Source: Xanthobacteraceae bacterium
GTDB taxonomy: Bacteria > Pseudomonadota > Alphaproteobacteria > Rhizobiales > Xanthobacteraceae
DNA: 64,000 nucleotides
NCBI GenBank assembly: GCA_030038995.1
Contig: JASHQS010000067.1
Coordinates: 1-64,000, forward strand
Reading direction: 5' to 3'
Part shown: one piece after another, positions 10,008-19,950 of the stretch
How positions within the stretch are numbered: position 1 is the first letter of the stretch
Layout: each line of letters opens with the position of its first letter
Notes under the pieces: model-generated
The model's database searches: none
Seen by the model: only the letters and a program-made list of their open reading frames with translations
What the model was told of the DNA's origin: nothing
Translations under genes and position numbers: made by a program

Positions 10008-11851
10008 AAAAGGCCGCCCGTTTGATCATTCCGGTTTGGGGCGAGCGATACGCCAACAAGGTCGTATCGATTACGCTTCCCGCCGTGCTCGCGCCGGGAA
10101 ACCTGCCGGCGCTGTGCCGGGCGTTCGCGGTCGAGCTGGTGATCGTCACGGAGACGCGGCTGTTCGATCTGTTCCGCGCCGCGCCGGCGTTCGCCGCGGC
10201 GGCGCGAATCTGCGCAACCCGGCTCGTTGCTCTTGACGACTTGCTGACGGATTTTGCCGCCGATTACGGCGTCGCGCTGACGCATGCTCTGTTCCGAGGC
10301 TTTGCCGATCTCGGCGCCGGCATGACCGAGACCTACCTGTTGTTTCTCAACGCCGATTTCATTGTCTGTGACGGCGCACTGGGTTACGTCAGCCGGCTGA
10401 TGCAGGCGGGCGAGCGCGTGATCCATGCGCCGAGCTTTCGCGTCACCGCCGAGGACGTGTTGCCGCAACTAGAGGCTCTGGTCGACGCCGCGTCGTGCAC
10501 GTTGCGACTCGAACCGCGCCGGATGGTCAAGCTGGCACTCGCCAACAAGCATCCCACGGTCAAAGCGCGCACGGTCAACCAACGGCTTTGCCATCAATCA
10601 TGGATGGATCAATTTTATTGGTATGTCGACGAGGATACGCTGATCGGCTATCAATCGCCGGTGGCGTTGGTCGCGATTAAACCGGAACGCGTGGTTGCCG
10701 ATCCCGTTCTGGTATGGGACTTTGGGTTCATTCCGGAAGCGGCGCCGCAGGCGCCGCGGTATTTCATCGGCGATTCCGACCAGTTCTTCATGATCGAGCC
10801 GCAGAGCCGCGACACCGGCCGCGAGATGATTCGGATCGGCTGGACCAGCTACGCGCAAGTCGCCCGCGATTTGTCCTTGTGGCTGACCAAAGAGCAGCGA
10901 GAATCGGGCAAACAGCTGCTGAAATTCCATGCTGCCGATTTGCCGGGCGATATTGATACGGTGATCGAAGAAGCGCGCGCCTATATGGCCGAGATCGACC
11001 GTCGTCTGTCAGCGACACCGGCGCCGCACGTCGATCATCCGCTTATTGGTCGATGGTTCAGGGAGACGACAGCGCGCCGGCGCGCCGCTGCCACGGCGGG
11101 CTCGCGCTGCGAGGCCGCAGCGAAGCCGTTGCTCGACGCGCTGCAAACCATCTATCGCAGCACGTTCGGCTCGCCGCCGCGGGTCAGCCGATTCCATCCG
11201 CTTTGGGCCGACATGTCGCCGATTGCGCGGGCCGTCACGGCCTGGGGCGCCGCCGGCGAGCAAAACATCCTATGGATCAGCTCGACCCCCTCGCTGCTCC
11301 ACAGCAGATTGGGCGGCAAGCGCGCCGATCTAGCCAAGGTTCTCAGCGCCGACTTTGGCGAGGCAATCGAACGAGCGGCGCCTTACGACTCGTGTATTTG
11401 CGATCTGGCCCTCGGTGGGCTCCTCAACATCGACCGGCTCTATGCCAATGTGCGTCCGCTGGTGAAGGATGGCGGCCACATCCTCATCTGCGTCGCGAAG
11501 CGAGGCAAAGTGTTCGAGGGAGCCCATCTGGTCCTGCAGGACCTGGCTTTTCCCAGCGTCGACGTGTCGCAAATTCATTTCTGGGGGGATGCCGCGACCT
11601 GGTTTTTGGCCATGCTGTACCTTCAGGCGTCGCGTTCCCTTCAATCCCTGCCAGTCCTTCGCGCTTTGATCGTCAGCGTCACGCTCCTGTTGCTGGCGCC
11701 AATCGTCCGGCTTGCCAATGCGCGCGCGGCGCGGCGCAATTCGACGATCTTCAGGTCGACATGGACGAGCCTGACGATGCAATTTACGGTAAGGCGCGCG
11801 CAATCGCTCATAGGCAAGAGCCTGGCCGAACTCTCCGCCGCGTTACGCTGA
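10004..11851 (+). CDS. Uncharacterised protein, tandem paralog B of the preceding gene
   Basis: ATGA start/stop overlap with upstream gene; MKKAARLIIPVWGERYANKVVSITLPAVLAPGNLPALCRAFAVELVIVTETRLFDLFR...LLFLNADFIVCDG. Confidence 0.75.
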   Translation: MKKAARLIIPVWGERYANKVVSITLPAVLAPGNLPALCRAFAVELVIVTETRLFDLFRAAPAFAAAARICATRLVALDDLLTDFAADYGVALTHALFRGFADLGAGMTETYLLFLNADFIVCDGALGYVSRLMQAGERVIHAPSFRVTAEDVLPQLEALVDAASCTLRLEPRRMVKLALANKHPTVKARTVNQRLCHQSWMDQFYWYVDEDTLIGYQSPVALVAIKPERVVADPVLVWDFGFIPEAAPQAPRYFIGDSDQFFMIEPQSRDTGREMIRIGWTSYAQVARDLSLWLTKEQRESGKQLLKFHAADLPGDIDTVIEEARAYMAEIDRRLSATPAPHVDHPLIGRWFRETTARRRAAATAGSRCEAAAKPLLDALQTIYRSTFGSPPRVSRFHPLWADMSPIARAVTAWGAAGEQNILWISSTPSLLHSRLGGKRADLAKVLSADFGEAIERAAPYDSCICDLALGGLLNIDRLYANVRPLVKDGGHILICVAKRGKVFEGAHLVLQDLAFPSVDVSQIHFWGDAATWFLAMLYLQASRSLQSLPVLRALIVSVTLLLLAPIVRLANARAARRNSTIFRSTWTSLTMQFTVRRAQSLIGKSLAELSAALR

Positions 11852-11942
11852 CGACAGACGCCATAGCCTTTGTGGCCTATCGACGCGGCGGAAAAGTCCC
11901 TGCTAAAAGGAACGTCCCGGTCGGGTCCATTTGGGAGGTCGC

Positions 11943-12527
11943 GTGAGCCACGCTGCGAAATTCCTCGACGAGGTGTGTGAAACGGCGCGCCGCATCGAGC
12001 CCGACGCCATCGAGGCGCTCTGCGACGAGCTTGCCGGCCTGCGCGAGCGCGAGGGTCGCCTGTTCATCCTTGGCGTTGGCGGCAGCGCCGGCAATTGCAG
12101 CCATGCGGTCAACGACTTTCGCAAGCTGTGCGGCATCGAGGCTTATGCGCCGACCGACAACGTCTCCGAGCTGACGGCGCGGACCAACGACGAAGGCTGG
12201 AGCACGGTGTTCGCGGAATGGCTGAAAGTGAGCCGCGCCGGGTCCAAGGACGCAATCCTGGTGTTTTCCGTCGGCGGCGGCAATCTGGAGAAGAACGTCA
12301 GCGCCAATCTGGTCGCCGCCATCGAGGAGGCCAAAAGCCGCGGCACGCGAATTTTGGGAATTGTCGGACGCGATGGCGGCTATACCAAAAAGTCAGGTGA
12401 CGTAGTCGTCGTCATTCCGGCTGTCGAGCCGTCGCGCATCACGCCACATACCGAGGCGTTCCAGGCCGTCGTCTGGCATTGCCTGGTATCGCACCCGAAA
12501 CTGCAGCACCGTGCCACGAAATGGTGA
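11943..12527 (+). CDS. SIS domain phosphosugar isomerase (GmhA-like)
   Basis: GTG start with upstream GGGAGG; LFILGVGGSAGNCSHAVNDFRKLCGIEAYAPTDNVSELTARTNDEGW. Confidence 0.85.
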   Translation: MSHAAKFLDEVCETARRIEPDAIEALCDELAGLREREGRLFILGVGGSAGNCSHAVNDFRKLCGIEAYAPTDNVSELTARTNDEGWSTVFAEWLKVSRAGSKDAILVFSVGGGNLEKNVSANLVAAIEEAKSRGTRILGIVGRDGGYTKKSGDVVVVIPAVEPSRITPHTEAFQAVVWHCLVSHPKLQHRATKW

Positions 12528-12633
12528 GCAGGATCGGTTTGCCGCAATCGAACAATGCTGATATCGATTTTTCTCGCTCGGCGAAAAATGCACCATGGCT
12601 CGTCACGGCAACTGGGCGGCCCACTAGGCTTGA

Positions 12634-13566
12634 ATGCCGATGAGACTGCCATCATGGTTTAAGCGAACAGTGCTGGGCGTTGTGAAGCGCGCCGGATATG
12701 TTCTCATGACGCAACAAATGTTTGCTCACTTGCAGGATACCATTACGGCCTTGCAGCATGCGGTTGCAGCCCCTGGCACGGCAGTCGACTATCAGGTGTT
12801 GACGGATTACGTCGCCAAGCTGCGCAAGTTCGAGGTTACGGATCCTGGCTTCTTCGCGCTGTATGAGCGTGTCAAGCCTTACACGATGACGTCCATCGAG
12901 CGGCTCTATGCCATGCACAAGGCAGTCGAACACGTGGCGCGAGCCGGCGTTCAAGGTGCAATCGTGGAATGCGGCGTATGGCGCGGCGGCAGCATGATGA
13001 TGGCCGCCCTGACGCTGCTGGCGCTTGGCAAAAGCGACCGAGACCTACTTTTGTTCGATACCTTTGCCGGACATCCGCGACCCAATCCCGAGCGCGACTG
13101 CAAGGAGCATTACGAGTTTTGGCTGCAGCGCCGGCGTACCGATCAGTCAAGCTCCTGGGCGGAAGTGGCGCTGGAGGAGGTGCGCGGCAATCTCGCGTCC
13201 ACCGGCTACCCGCTCGACAAGGTAGCTTTTGTCAAAGGCATCGTGCAGGAAACGATACCGGCAAACGCCCCTGAGGCAATCGCGCTGTTGCGCCTTGATA
13301 CCGACTGGTACGACTCAACGGCCCACGAACTGAGCCACCTCTATCCGCGCTTGGTGCCCGGCGGCGTTCTCATTGTCGATGATTATGGCGAGATGCAGGG
13401 ACAGAAACAGGCGGTCGATGAATTTTGCCAGCAGAACGGGGTCGCCCTGTTGCTCAATCGCATTGATCATAGCGGCAGAATCGCGGTCAAATCCATTGAT
13501 CTGCAAGGCCAGAGGCTGATAGCCATGGTAAGCAGCGGTGAGGGCAGCTTCGGTTGCGGACATTGA
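12634..13566 (+). CDS. TylF/MycF-family macrocin O-methyltransferase-like protein
   Basis: GAIVECGVWRGGSMMMAALTLLALG, LLLFDTFAGHPRP, LRLDTDWYDSTAHELSHLYPRLVPGGVLIVDDYG. Confidence 0.9.
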   Translation: MPMRLPSWFKRTVLGVVKRAGYVLMTQQMFAHLQDTITALQHAVAAPGTAVDYQVLTDYVAKLRKFEVTDPGFFALYERVKPYTMTSIERLYAMHKAVEHVARAGVQGAIVECGVWRGGSMMMAALTLLALGKSDRDLLLFDTFAGHPRPNPERDCKEHYEFWLQRRRTDQSSSWAEVALEEVRGNLASTGYPLDKVAFVKGIVQETIPANAPEAIALLRLDTDWYDSTAHELSHLYPRLVPGGVLIVDDYGEMQGQKQAVDEFCQQNGVALLLNRIDHSGRIAVKSIDLQGQRLIAMVSSGEGSFGCGH

Positions 13567-13609
13567 AATCGAGCCTTTTTCAGGTTCAGACGTGTGCAGG
13601 CGCCTCCCT

Positions 13610-14040
13610 ATGGTTCCGAAATTTCTCAAAAGTCCGGTCCAGCGAACGGCCGGGAGTCTGGGCTACGTTGTCCTCCGGCAAAAGGACCTTGAACGACATT
13701 CCGTGCAATTAAGTCGTGAAAAAGCGGATGCGCTCCATTGGCTAGAGGAAGCTATGGATCAGGTTCGTCGCCTCACGATCAAGATTTGAGGAGACGCCAC
13801 CGACCGATTATCAGCGCCTTGTATAACGCCATCAAATATCTTCACCGATCCAGCATTTCCGGCGACATCGTGGAATGCGGCGTATGGCGCGGCAGCAGCA
13901 TGATGATGGCTGCCTTGACGCTGCTTGCGCTTGGCAAAAGCTTTTGTCAAAGGCATCGTGCAGGAAACCTTGCTCGCGAGCGCCGCCGAAGCCATCGCGC
14001 TGTTGCGCCCAACTGCAGAGGTTTAGTATCTTTGCTTGGC
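13610..14040 (+). pseudogene. Decayed TylF-family methyltransferase duplicate
   Basis: DIVECGVWRGSSMMMAALTLLALGKS then an out-of-frame remnant matching FVKGIVQETLLASAAEAIALLR; in-frame stop and an apparent internal deletion relative to 12634..13566. Confidence 0.8.
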
Positions 14041-14328
14041 TCTTCGTCAAGCCAGGGGTGGAAGGCCGCCCGGGGAGATTTCGCTGCCGCTACCGACTTC
14101 AGCTTCATCGAAATTTTAACCGCGAACCAAGGCGGCATTTCGTAACCAATCAAAGCAAGCTTCGGCCAATTCTTCAAGGCGCGGCACTCGGAAGTTACTT
14201 CCGAAATCGTCAAACAACTTCGGCGAGCCCTCCTTGCTGCCCGCGGGCAAGGGCTTTACGAGGAAACAGGACCTTTTTAGCAGGCCTCACATTTGCACAT
14301 TACCGGAAACCGGATACAGTCGTGTGGA

Positions 14329-15423
14329 ATGAAGATAGTCCCCGTCATGCGGCCGAGGCTTCCGTCCGTGGAGCGGCTTGCTCCCTATTTGAGAACTATC
14401 GATTCCTCGCGAATTTACACCAATTTTGGACCTCTTGCCCTCGCGCTTGAGGATCGGCTGGCGCGGCATTTCGGGCTCGTTGGCGGAAATCTCACCACGG
14501 TCGCTAATGCTACGTTTGGGCTGACGCTGGCGCTGGCCGCCGCAGGAGCGCAGCCGGGAACCTTGTGTATATTGCCGGCTTGGACCTTCGTTGCATCCGC
14601 TCATGCGGCAAAATTGGCTGGGCTCACGCCCTATTTCGTGGATGTCGATCCAACCACGTGGGCGCTCGATCCAGAACATATTGTTGATCTGATACGGGAA
14701 GCGCCGTCTCCAGTGGGAGCGGTCATGCCAGTCGTTCCCTTCGGCCAGCCGATCAACGTAAAGGCGTGGGACCTTTTTCGGACGCGTACGGGCTTGCCGG
14801 TCGTAATTGATGCCGCGGCCGCGTTTGACTCGATCACTGCCGGCGAGGCGCCCGTCGTCGTCAGTCTGCATGCCACGAAGGTGATCGGTGCCGGAGAGGG
14901 GGGTTTCGTGATGAGCAAGGATCTCGCGCTCATTCACGGCATACGGACGAGGGCAAATTTCGGCTTCGACGGGACGAGAGAAGCCGTCCATCCGGCAATC
15001 AATGCCAAATTGAGCGAGTACCATGCGGCGGTCGCTCTGGCCGCGCTCGATGAATGGAACGAGGCCCGCCGCGAGTGGATGGCGGTCGCCCAATCGTATC
15101 GGGCGGTGCTTCCGAACTCGAACACGATTCGGCTGCAGGACGGCTTTGGGCAAAATTGGATCGCGTCCACCTGCCTGGTGAGCCTACAGAACTCGAACGC
15201 TGCGCGAGCGGAGGCTGCGCTGGCACAAGCGGGGATCGAGACACGGCGCTGGTGGGGCCAAGGTGCCCACGCCCACCGAGCGACCGCGGGCTTCCCGCGC
15301 GCGTCTGCTCCGGTTACGGAACAATTGGCGCGTTCCACCCTCGGGCTGCCGCTCTATCGCGATCTGGAGTCGGAACAAGTCCGACGGATCGTCGATATTG
15401 TCGTTCAAGCTTCGCGCGGCTGA
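14329..15423 (+). CDS. DegT/DnrJ/EryC1/StrS-family PLP aminotransferase
   Basis: MKIVPVMRPRLPSVERLAPYLRTIDSSRIYTNFGPL; ILPAWTFVASAHAAKLAGLTPYFVDVDP; SLHATKVIGAGEGGFV. Confidence 0.88.
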   Translation: MKIVPVMRPRLPSVERLAPYLRTIDSSRIYTNFGPLALALEDRLARHFGLVGGNLTTVANATFGLTLALAAAGAQPGTLCILPAWTFVASAHAAKLAGLTPYFVDVDPTTWALDPEHIVDLIREAPSPVGAVMPVVPFGQPINVKAWDLFRTRTGLPVVIDAAAAFDSITAGEAPVVVSLHATKVIGAGEGGFVMSKDLALIHGIRTRANFGFDGTREAVHPAINAKLSEYHAAVALAALDEWNEARREWMAVAQSYRAVLPNSNTIRLQDGFGQNWIASTCLVSLQNSNAARAEAALAQAGIETRRWWGQGAHAHRATAGFPRASAPVTEQLARSTLGLPLYRDLESEQVRRIVDIVVQASRG

Positions 15424-15534
15424 CTGGGCACACTTCTTTGTCCCACTCAGCGCTTATAATCCTCCTGCTGGAAACGGCAATCATCGTATCATTGGCACCC
15501 TGTGTCGTAATGACCTTCTCGACGGGCGACGTAA

Positions 15535-16302
15535 ATGCGGCTTGAAGAAGACCCGTATGCCAAAGGAATGGTGGCGGCGGGCGAAGAACAGTTTGACCTA
15601 ACTCCTGCATTGGATCTGTTCCAGTATCGAATGATCAAGCCGCATTTGGGAAAAGACATTCTCGAAATAGGTGCCGGTGCAGGCCGGATCACGCAGCTCC
15701 TGTTGCAGGACGACTTTTGCCGCAACCGAGTCGTCGTCAATGAGCCGTCGAATCATTTCTATGAGCTGCTCAAGGGGCGAATCGGAACCTCGCAAGCGAT
15801 CTTGTCTCAGGGTGAGACATCCGAGCTATTGCGGCACTACCCTTGCGCGTTCGATTCCATTTTCTCCGTCCACGTGCTGGAGCACGTCGAAGATGATCGT
15901 GGTTTTATCGAGGATTGCCTGGCGATGCTAAAGCCCGGCGGCAAACTCATCATACTCGTCCCCGCGCTGCAGTGGCTCTATTCCGACCTGGATCGCAAGA
16001 TTGGTCATTATCGCCGCTACAACAAGAAAATGGTCAGGCGGCTCATCGGCGGATTTGATTGTAATATCGTGAACCTGTATTACACGAATTTCCTCGCAAT
16101 CTTCGGATCGTTGGTCTTCCTCAAGCTGGGAAAGGTCGATTACCAGAAAAGCGAAGCTAGCAAGGAGCGCTTCATATTTTTGCAGAAGATCTATTCGAGG
16201 TATCTCATTCCTGTTATCGACCTTATGGAACGACACGTATCGATGCCTGTCGGTCTCAACTTGACCTTCGTGCTGGAGAAACGCGGCAAAGCCGGCCCCT
16301 GA
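15535..16302 (+). CDS. Class I SAM-dependent methyltransferase
   Basis: ILEIGAGAGRITQLLL, FDSIFSVHVLEHVEDDRGFIEDCLAMLKPGGKLIILVPA, SDLDRKIGHYRRYNKK. Confidence 0.88.
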   Translation: MRLEEDPYAKGMVAAGEEQFDLTPALDLFQYRMIKPHLGKDILEIGAGAGRITQLLLQDDFCRNRVVVNEPSNHFYELLKGRIGTSQAILSQGETSELLRHYPCAFDSIFSVHVLEHVEDDRGFIEDCLAMLKPGGKLIILVPALQWLYSDLDRKIGHYRRYNKKMVRRLIGGFDCNIVNLYYTNFLAIFGSLVFLKLGKVDYQKSEASKERFIFLQKIYSRYLIPVIDLMERHVSMPVGLNLTFVLEKRGKAGP

Positions 16303-16468
16303 AGCAGGCGATGAAGGCCCTATAGAGGCGGCGGGATTGCGGTTGAGCACCGAGATCGTTATCATGCCGTATTAGTGAAAGTAGTGAACGATCCGCCGCG
16401 TATCAGCAGTCATGGATGGCACGCGAGCAGCCACATTTGTCACTGTGGAACGGTTCTGCGGAGGCTGA

Positions 16469-17419
16469 ATGGCCGAATCTATCTCTGTGGTTGTGCCGGT
16501 GTTCAACAACGAGCCGACGCTGGCGGAAACCTGCCGTCAAATCCTGGAGATTCATGAGAGCGGTTTCAAGGATTTGGAGCTGGAACTCATATTCGTCAAT
16601 GACGGCTCCACCGACGGGTCCTGGGAGGAGCTGCTCCGCCTCCAGCGTCGCAATAAGCAAGAGATCTCATTGCTCAATCTTTCGCGCAATTTCGGTCAGA
16701 CCGCGGCCTTGTTCGCCGGATTGCAGCATGCAACGGGCGACGCGGTGATTTGCATTTCGGCGGATCTGCAGGATCCAATCGCGCTCATGGCGAAGATGGT
16801 CGCCTATTGGAGGGAGGATGCTGAAATCGTCATCTGCTATCGTCAGGACAGAACCGACGGGTTCCTGGCAAAAATGTTCTCGCGCTTTGCCTACTCGGTC
16901 GCGCGGCTTGCCTATGCGGAATTGCCCAAGGGAGGCTTCGATTATTGGCTGATGAGCAAAAGGGTTTGCCAATTGCTGAGTTCGCTCACGGGCCGCAGTT
17001 TCCTACTGCAGGGATATTTGTCGTCGTTAGGCTTTGCCAAAGTCTTCATTCCGTACACCCGCGTGAAAAGGCCGGTTGGCCGCTCCGGCTACTCGTTTTG
17101 GAAGAAGCTTGAATTCGTAATTCAGCTTATTACCGATTCGTACGTACCAATTCGCTTCATGTCCTGTTTGGGTCTATTCACCGCGATTTGCGGCGTCGTG
17201 TATTCTCTCGCGATCACTTATGCATGGTTCATGAACAAGACGCCGTTCTCAGGATGGGCGCCGCTGATGATTCTGGTCATGATGATCGGGGGCATGCTGA
17301 TGGTCATGCTGGGTGTGATCGGAGAATATATTTGGCGCTTGTATGATGAACAGAGGGGTATTCCTCGATACATCGTCGAAACCAAATCGATGTCGGAGGT
17401 GCGACGAGACGTCGAATAA
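16469..17419 (+). CDS. GT2 glycosyltransferase (GtrB/DPM1-like, two C-terminal TM helices)
   Basis: ISVVVPVFNNEPTLAETC, FVNDGSTDGSWEELL, NLSRNFGQTAALFAGLQHATGDAVICISADLQDP; hydrophobic C-terminus. Confidence 0.92.
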   Translation: MAESISVVVPVFNNEPTLAETCRQILEIHESGFKDLELELIFVNDGSTDGSWEELLRLQRRNKQEISLLNLSRNFGQTAALFAGLQHATGDAVICISADLQDPIALMAKMVAYWREDAEIVICYRQDRTDGFLAKMFSRFAYSVARLAYAELPKGGFDYWLMSKRVCQLLSSLTGRSFLLQGYLSSLGFAKVFIPYTRVKRPVGRSGYSFWKKLEFVIQLITDSYVPIRFMSCLGLFTAICGVVYSLAITYAWFMNKTPFSGWAPLMILVMMIGGMLMVMLGVIGEYIWRLYDEQRGIPRYIVETKSMSEVRRDVE

Positions 17420-17576
17420 GGCGCGGCATGTTCGACGCAGATCAATTCATGTTGCACTATCGGACTTTGCGAATTAACAATTGCCTGGCTACTGCGCGGA
17501 TCGTTTTTGCCTGGCCGTCTCGAGCTGCGGGTGCGCGACCGCCAAGTCGGCGGTTGTAACGTGGAGGCTCGCGGTT

Positions 17577-19838
17577 ATGGCGCATGCTCGCGACGGTGTT
17601 CGAGCGATTGCCGGCACACGTGACTTTGGGTGCCATTCGGGTGTGGCGCCTGGAAAGAAGTGGCTGTCGCTCCAGGGAGTCCTCCGCGTTTCACAATCCA
17701 ATGCGTTCTGGCTGGCGGCCAACGGAGTGTCGCTGCTGGTGCTTTCTCTCATCATGTTCCGGCTGCAGGCGCCGGTCACCTATTTTCGTTGGGACGGAAC
17801 TTTCATCCTGTCGATCGTCAAGAGCCAAGCCGAGTGGATGAGGGGTTTTGGCCCCTTTGCCCTGGACTTTCTCAGGGGCATCGGCGGCATATCGCTTCCG
17901 CTGAATACCCAATTGATGCCTGGCTTCGTCGTCGGACTGATGGCAGGCGACGGCGATTGGCTGGCCGCGGTTTCTGCGACTTGGTTTGCAGCCGAATTCG
18001 CAATTGCAACGGTTTTGCTCGGCCGGATGCTGAACTTTCCGATGCCGAGCGCGGTCGCCGCAGCCTGGATCGGTCTATTGGGTTGCTTACCTTATTTCGT
18101 CCTGGTGCCCGCGATCTGGATCCTGTGGGGTAATCCTCCCTTTCTGTCGGAAATTGCCTGGACGATGGTTGCGCTTACGCTGTTTCTTGCCATTGGCCGC
18201 GGCTCGCGGGCAAGCGCGATAGGCTGCGCCGCAGGGCTCCTGCTGACGCTTATCTATCTGACCCTTTTCATCCCACTCCATGCACTCCTATTCCTGCCGG
18301 TGCTTGGTTACTTTGGCATCGTCGCAATGACCATGGCAAGCAATCGACGGGAGTTTCGCCATAAAGTCTTCGCTGCCGGGATCATCGTGCCGGTTTACCT
18401 CATTATTTTAGGTCCTTGGCTGGTCGGCCTTTTTCTGGGCGCGAAGACCACGCTCTTCTGGTCGGAACTGTACACGCCCAAGGTGACGTGGCACTGGGCG
18501 TCCTTGCTGCTCGAAGACCCGGTCAATCGGCCGGCCGGTGTGGTGTTGCTGCTCGCGGCGATTCTGGGAGGCGTGCTCACAGTATTCACCGGCGACCGGC
18601 AGCTTAAGCGCTTCGCGATCGGATATCTGGCTTTTGTGGCGCTGCTCTGGTCGATCACCGGGTTTCTGGTTTTGACCCAGCATCCGTGGCCCGGACCGAC
18701 GGTTTCGTATCTGGATTGGATGATTTACCCGTTGCACGCGCTTTTCGCCGCCCGCTGCGTTTATTGTCCCCTGCTGGCCGCGATCCGGGCGCGTTGGTGG
18801 CGATCGGCTGTGCCGGCGCTGATCATGGCGGTTGCCGTGTTCGCGCCGTGGACCGCGCTTGCGGTGTGGTCTCCGCCCTATCCGCTATACAAGTATGGCA
18901 TCCCGTTCCGCTGGCCGCCGTTGCGCACTCCAGTCGTCAATTTCCTGGAGCGCGAGATCGCGCTGCACCCCGACCAGCCGTTTCGCGGCCGTGTCGTCAA
19001 CCTGGCCGGAGGCCAGTGGAAGGCCGAATACCCTCAGATACCCATTGAACTCACTCAGGTGCCTTTCATCAGTCAAAACTACTATGATGCGATGGTCGCA
19101 TCCATTCTCGGCAACGATCATCGTGAATACGGATTTTGGTTTTACGATATCCCCACCCTGGAAAATTCGAACCATCTGAGTTCGCCATTTTTTCATTTCC
19201 TGGTTTCTCGTTTTTTGATGCCGAAAGGCGTTCTGTACACGCGTCCGCATGAGACGGCTACGGTGTTTAACGAGAAAGTGCTCGCACAGCTTGGCGTGCG
19301 TTATGTGTTGACCGAGCAGAGTTTGCCAGGGCGCGTGCCGGCGCTCACGATCGAGCTCGATGCGCATCACCGCCAGTATCTTTATGAACTGACCAATCCG
19401 AACGTCGCCGGCCGCGGTGTGGTTCGGGTAACGACGGCAAGAACCGCAAGGCAAGCGCTGGAACGCTTGCGTTCGCCGGACTACGATTTCGAAAAGGAAG
19501 CGGTCCTGTTCGATGCGTTGCCAAAGACCGAGCTTGTACCCGTCTCTCACAGCGAACTCATCGTGCATCGCGGTTTTTTGACGGTTTCTGCCGCAGCGCC
19601 CGGGCCCGCGCTGTTGGTCCTTCCCGTCGAATACAGCCGCTGCCTGGACTTCACTTGGCTCTCTGCGGGCAGCGAACCGCCGCGTGCGTTCCGTGCCGAT
19701 CTCGATGAGACGGCGATCTTGTTCAGCGATCGACTGCGGGCGCGCATTGCGTTCCGCACGAGCCCGCTCGTCAATCCGACCTGCCGGCTTCGCGACCTGC
19801 AGGATGCCAGGGACCTGGACCTCGGCGGCGCGCAGTAA
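17577..19838 (+). CDS. Polytopic membrane protein, possible GT-C/GtrC-like glycosyltransferase
   Basis: Many hydrophobic segments followed by a large hydrophilic C-terminal region; immediately downstream of the GtrB-like GT2. Confidence 0.65.
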   Translation: MAHARDGVRAIAGTRDFGCHSGVAPGKKWLSLQGVLRVSQSNAFWLAANGVSLLVLSLIMFRLQAPVTYFRWDGTFILSIVKSQAEWMRGFGPFALDFLRGIGGISLPLNTQLMPGFVVGLMAGDGDWLAAVSATWFAAEFAIATVLLGRMLNFPMPSAVAAAWIGLLGCLPYFVLVPAIWILWGNPPFLSEIAWTMVALTLFLAIGRGSRASAIGCAAGLLLTLIYLTLFIPLHALLFLPVLGYFGIVAMTMASNRREFRHKVFAAGIIVPVYLIILGPWLVGLFLGAKTTLFWSELYTPKVTWHWASLLLEDPVNRPAGVVLLLAAILGGVLTVFTGDRQLKRFAIGYLAFVALLWSITGFLVLTQHPWPGPTVSYLDWMIYPLHALFAARCVYCPLLAAIRARWWRSAVPALIMAVAVFAPWTALAVWSPPYPLYKYGIPFRWPPLRTPVVNFLEREIALHPDQPFRGRVVNLAGGQWKAEYPQIPIELTQVPFISQNYYDAMVASILGNDHREYGFWFYDIPTLENSNHLSSPFFHFLVSRFLMPKGVLYTRPHETATVFNEKVLAQLGVRYVLTEQSLPGRVPALTIELDAHHRQYLYELTNPNVAGRGVVRVTTARTARQALERLRSPDYDFEKEAVLFDALPKTELVPVSHSELIVHRGFLTVSAAAPGPALLVLPVEYSRCLDFTWLSAGSEPPRAFRADLDETAILFSDRLRARIAFRTSPLVNPTCRLRDLQDARDLDLGGAQ

Positions 19839-19950
19839 AATAATCAATTTTACACCTGATCCATGCCGAAAGGAAATTTGCGAAGCGTGCGCTGCTCAGC
19901 GCCTGCTGCAGGGCGCTTTTCGTAAAGTTATCTTTCTCATATAGTACCCT

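Noticed and set aside
14146-14328. Further remnant coding sequence after the decayed TylF copy
   Set aside because: No recognisable homology in any frame by eye.
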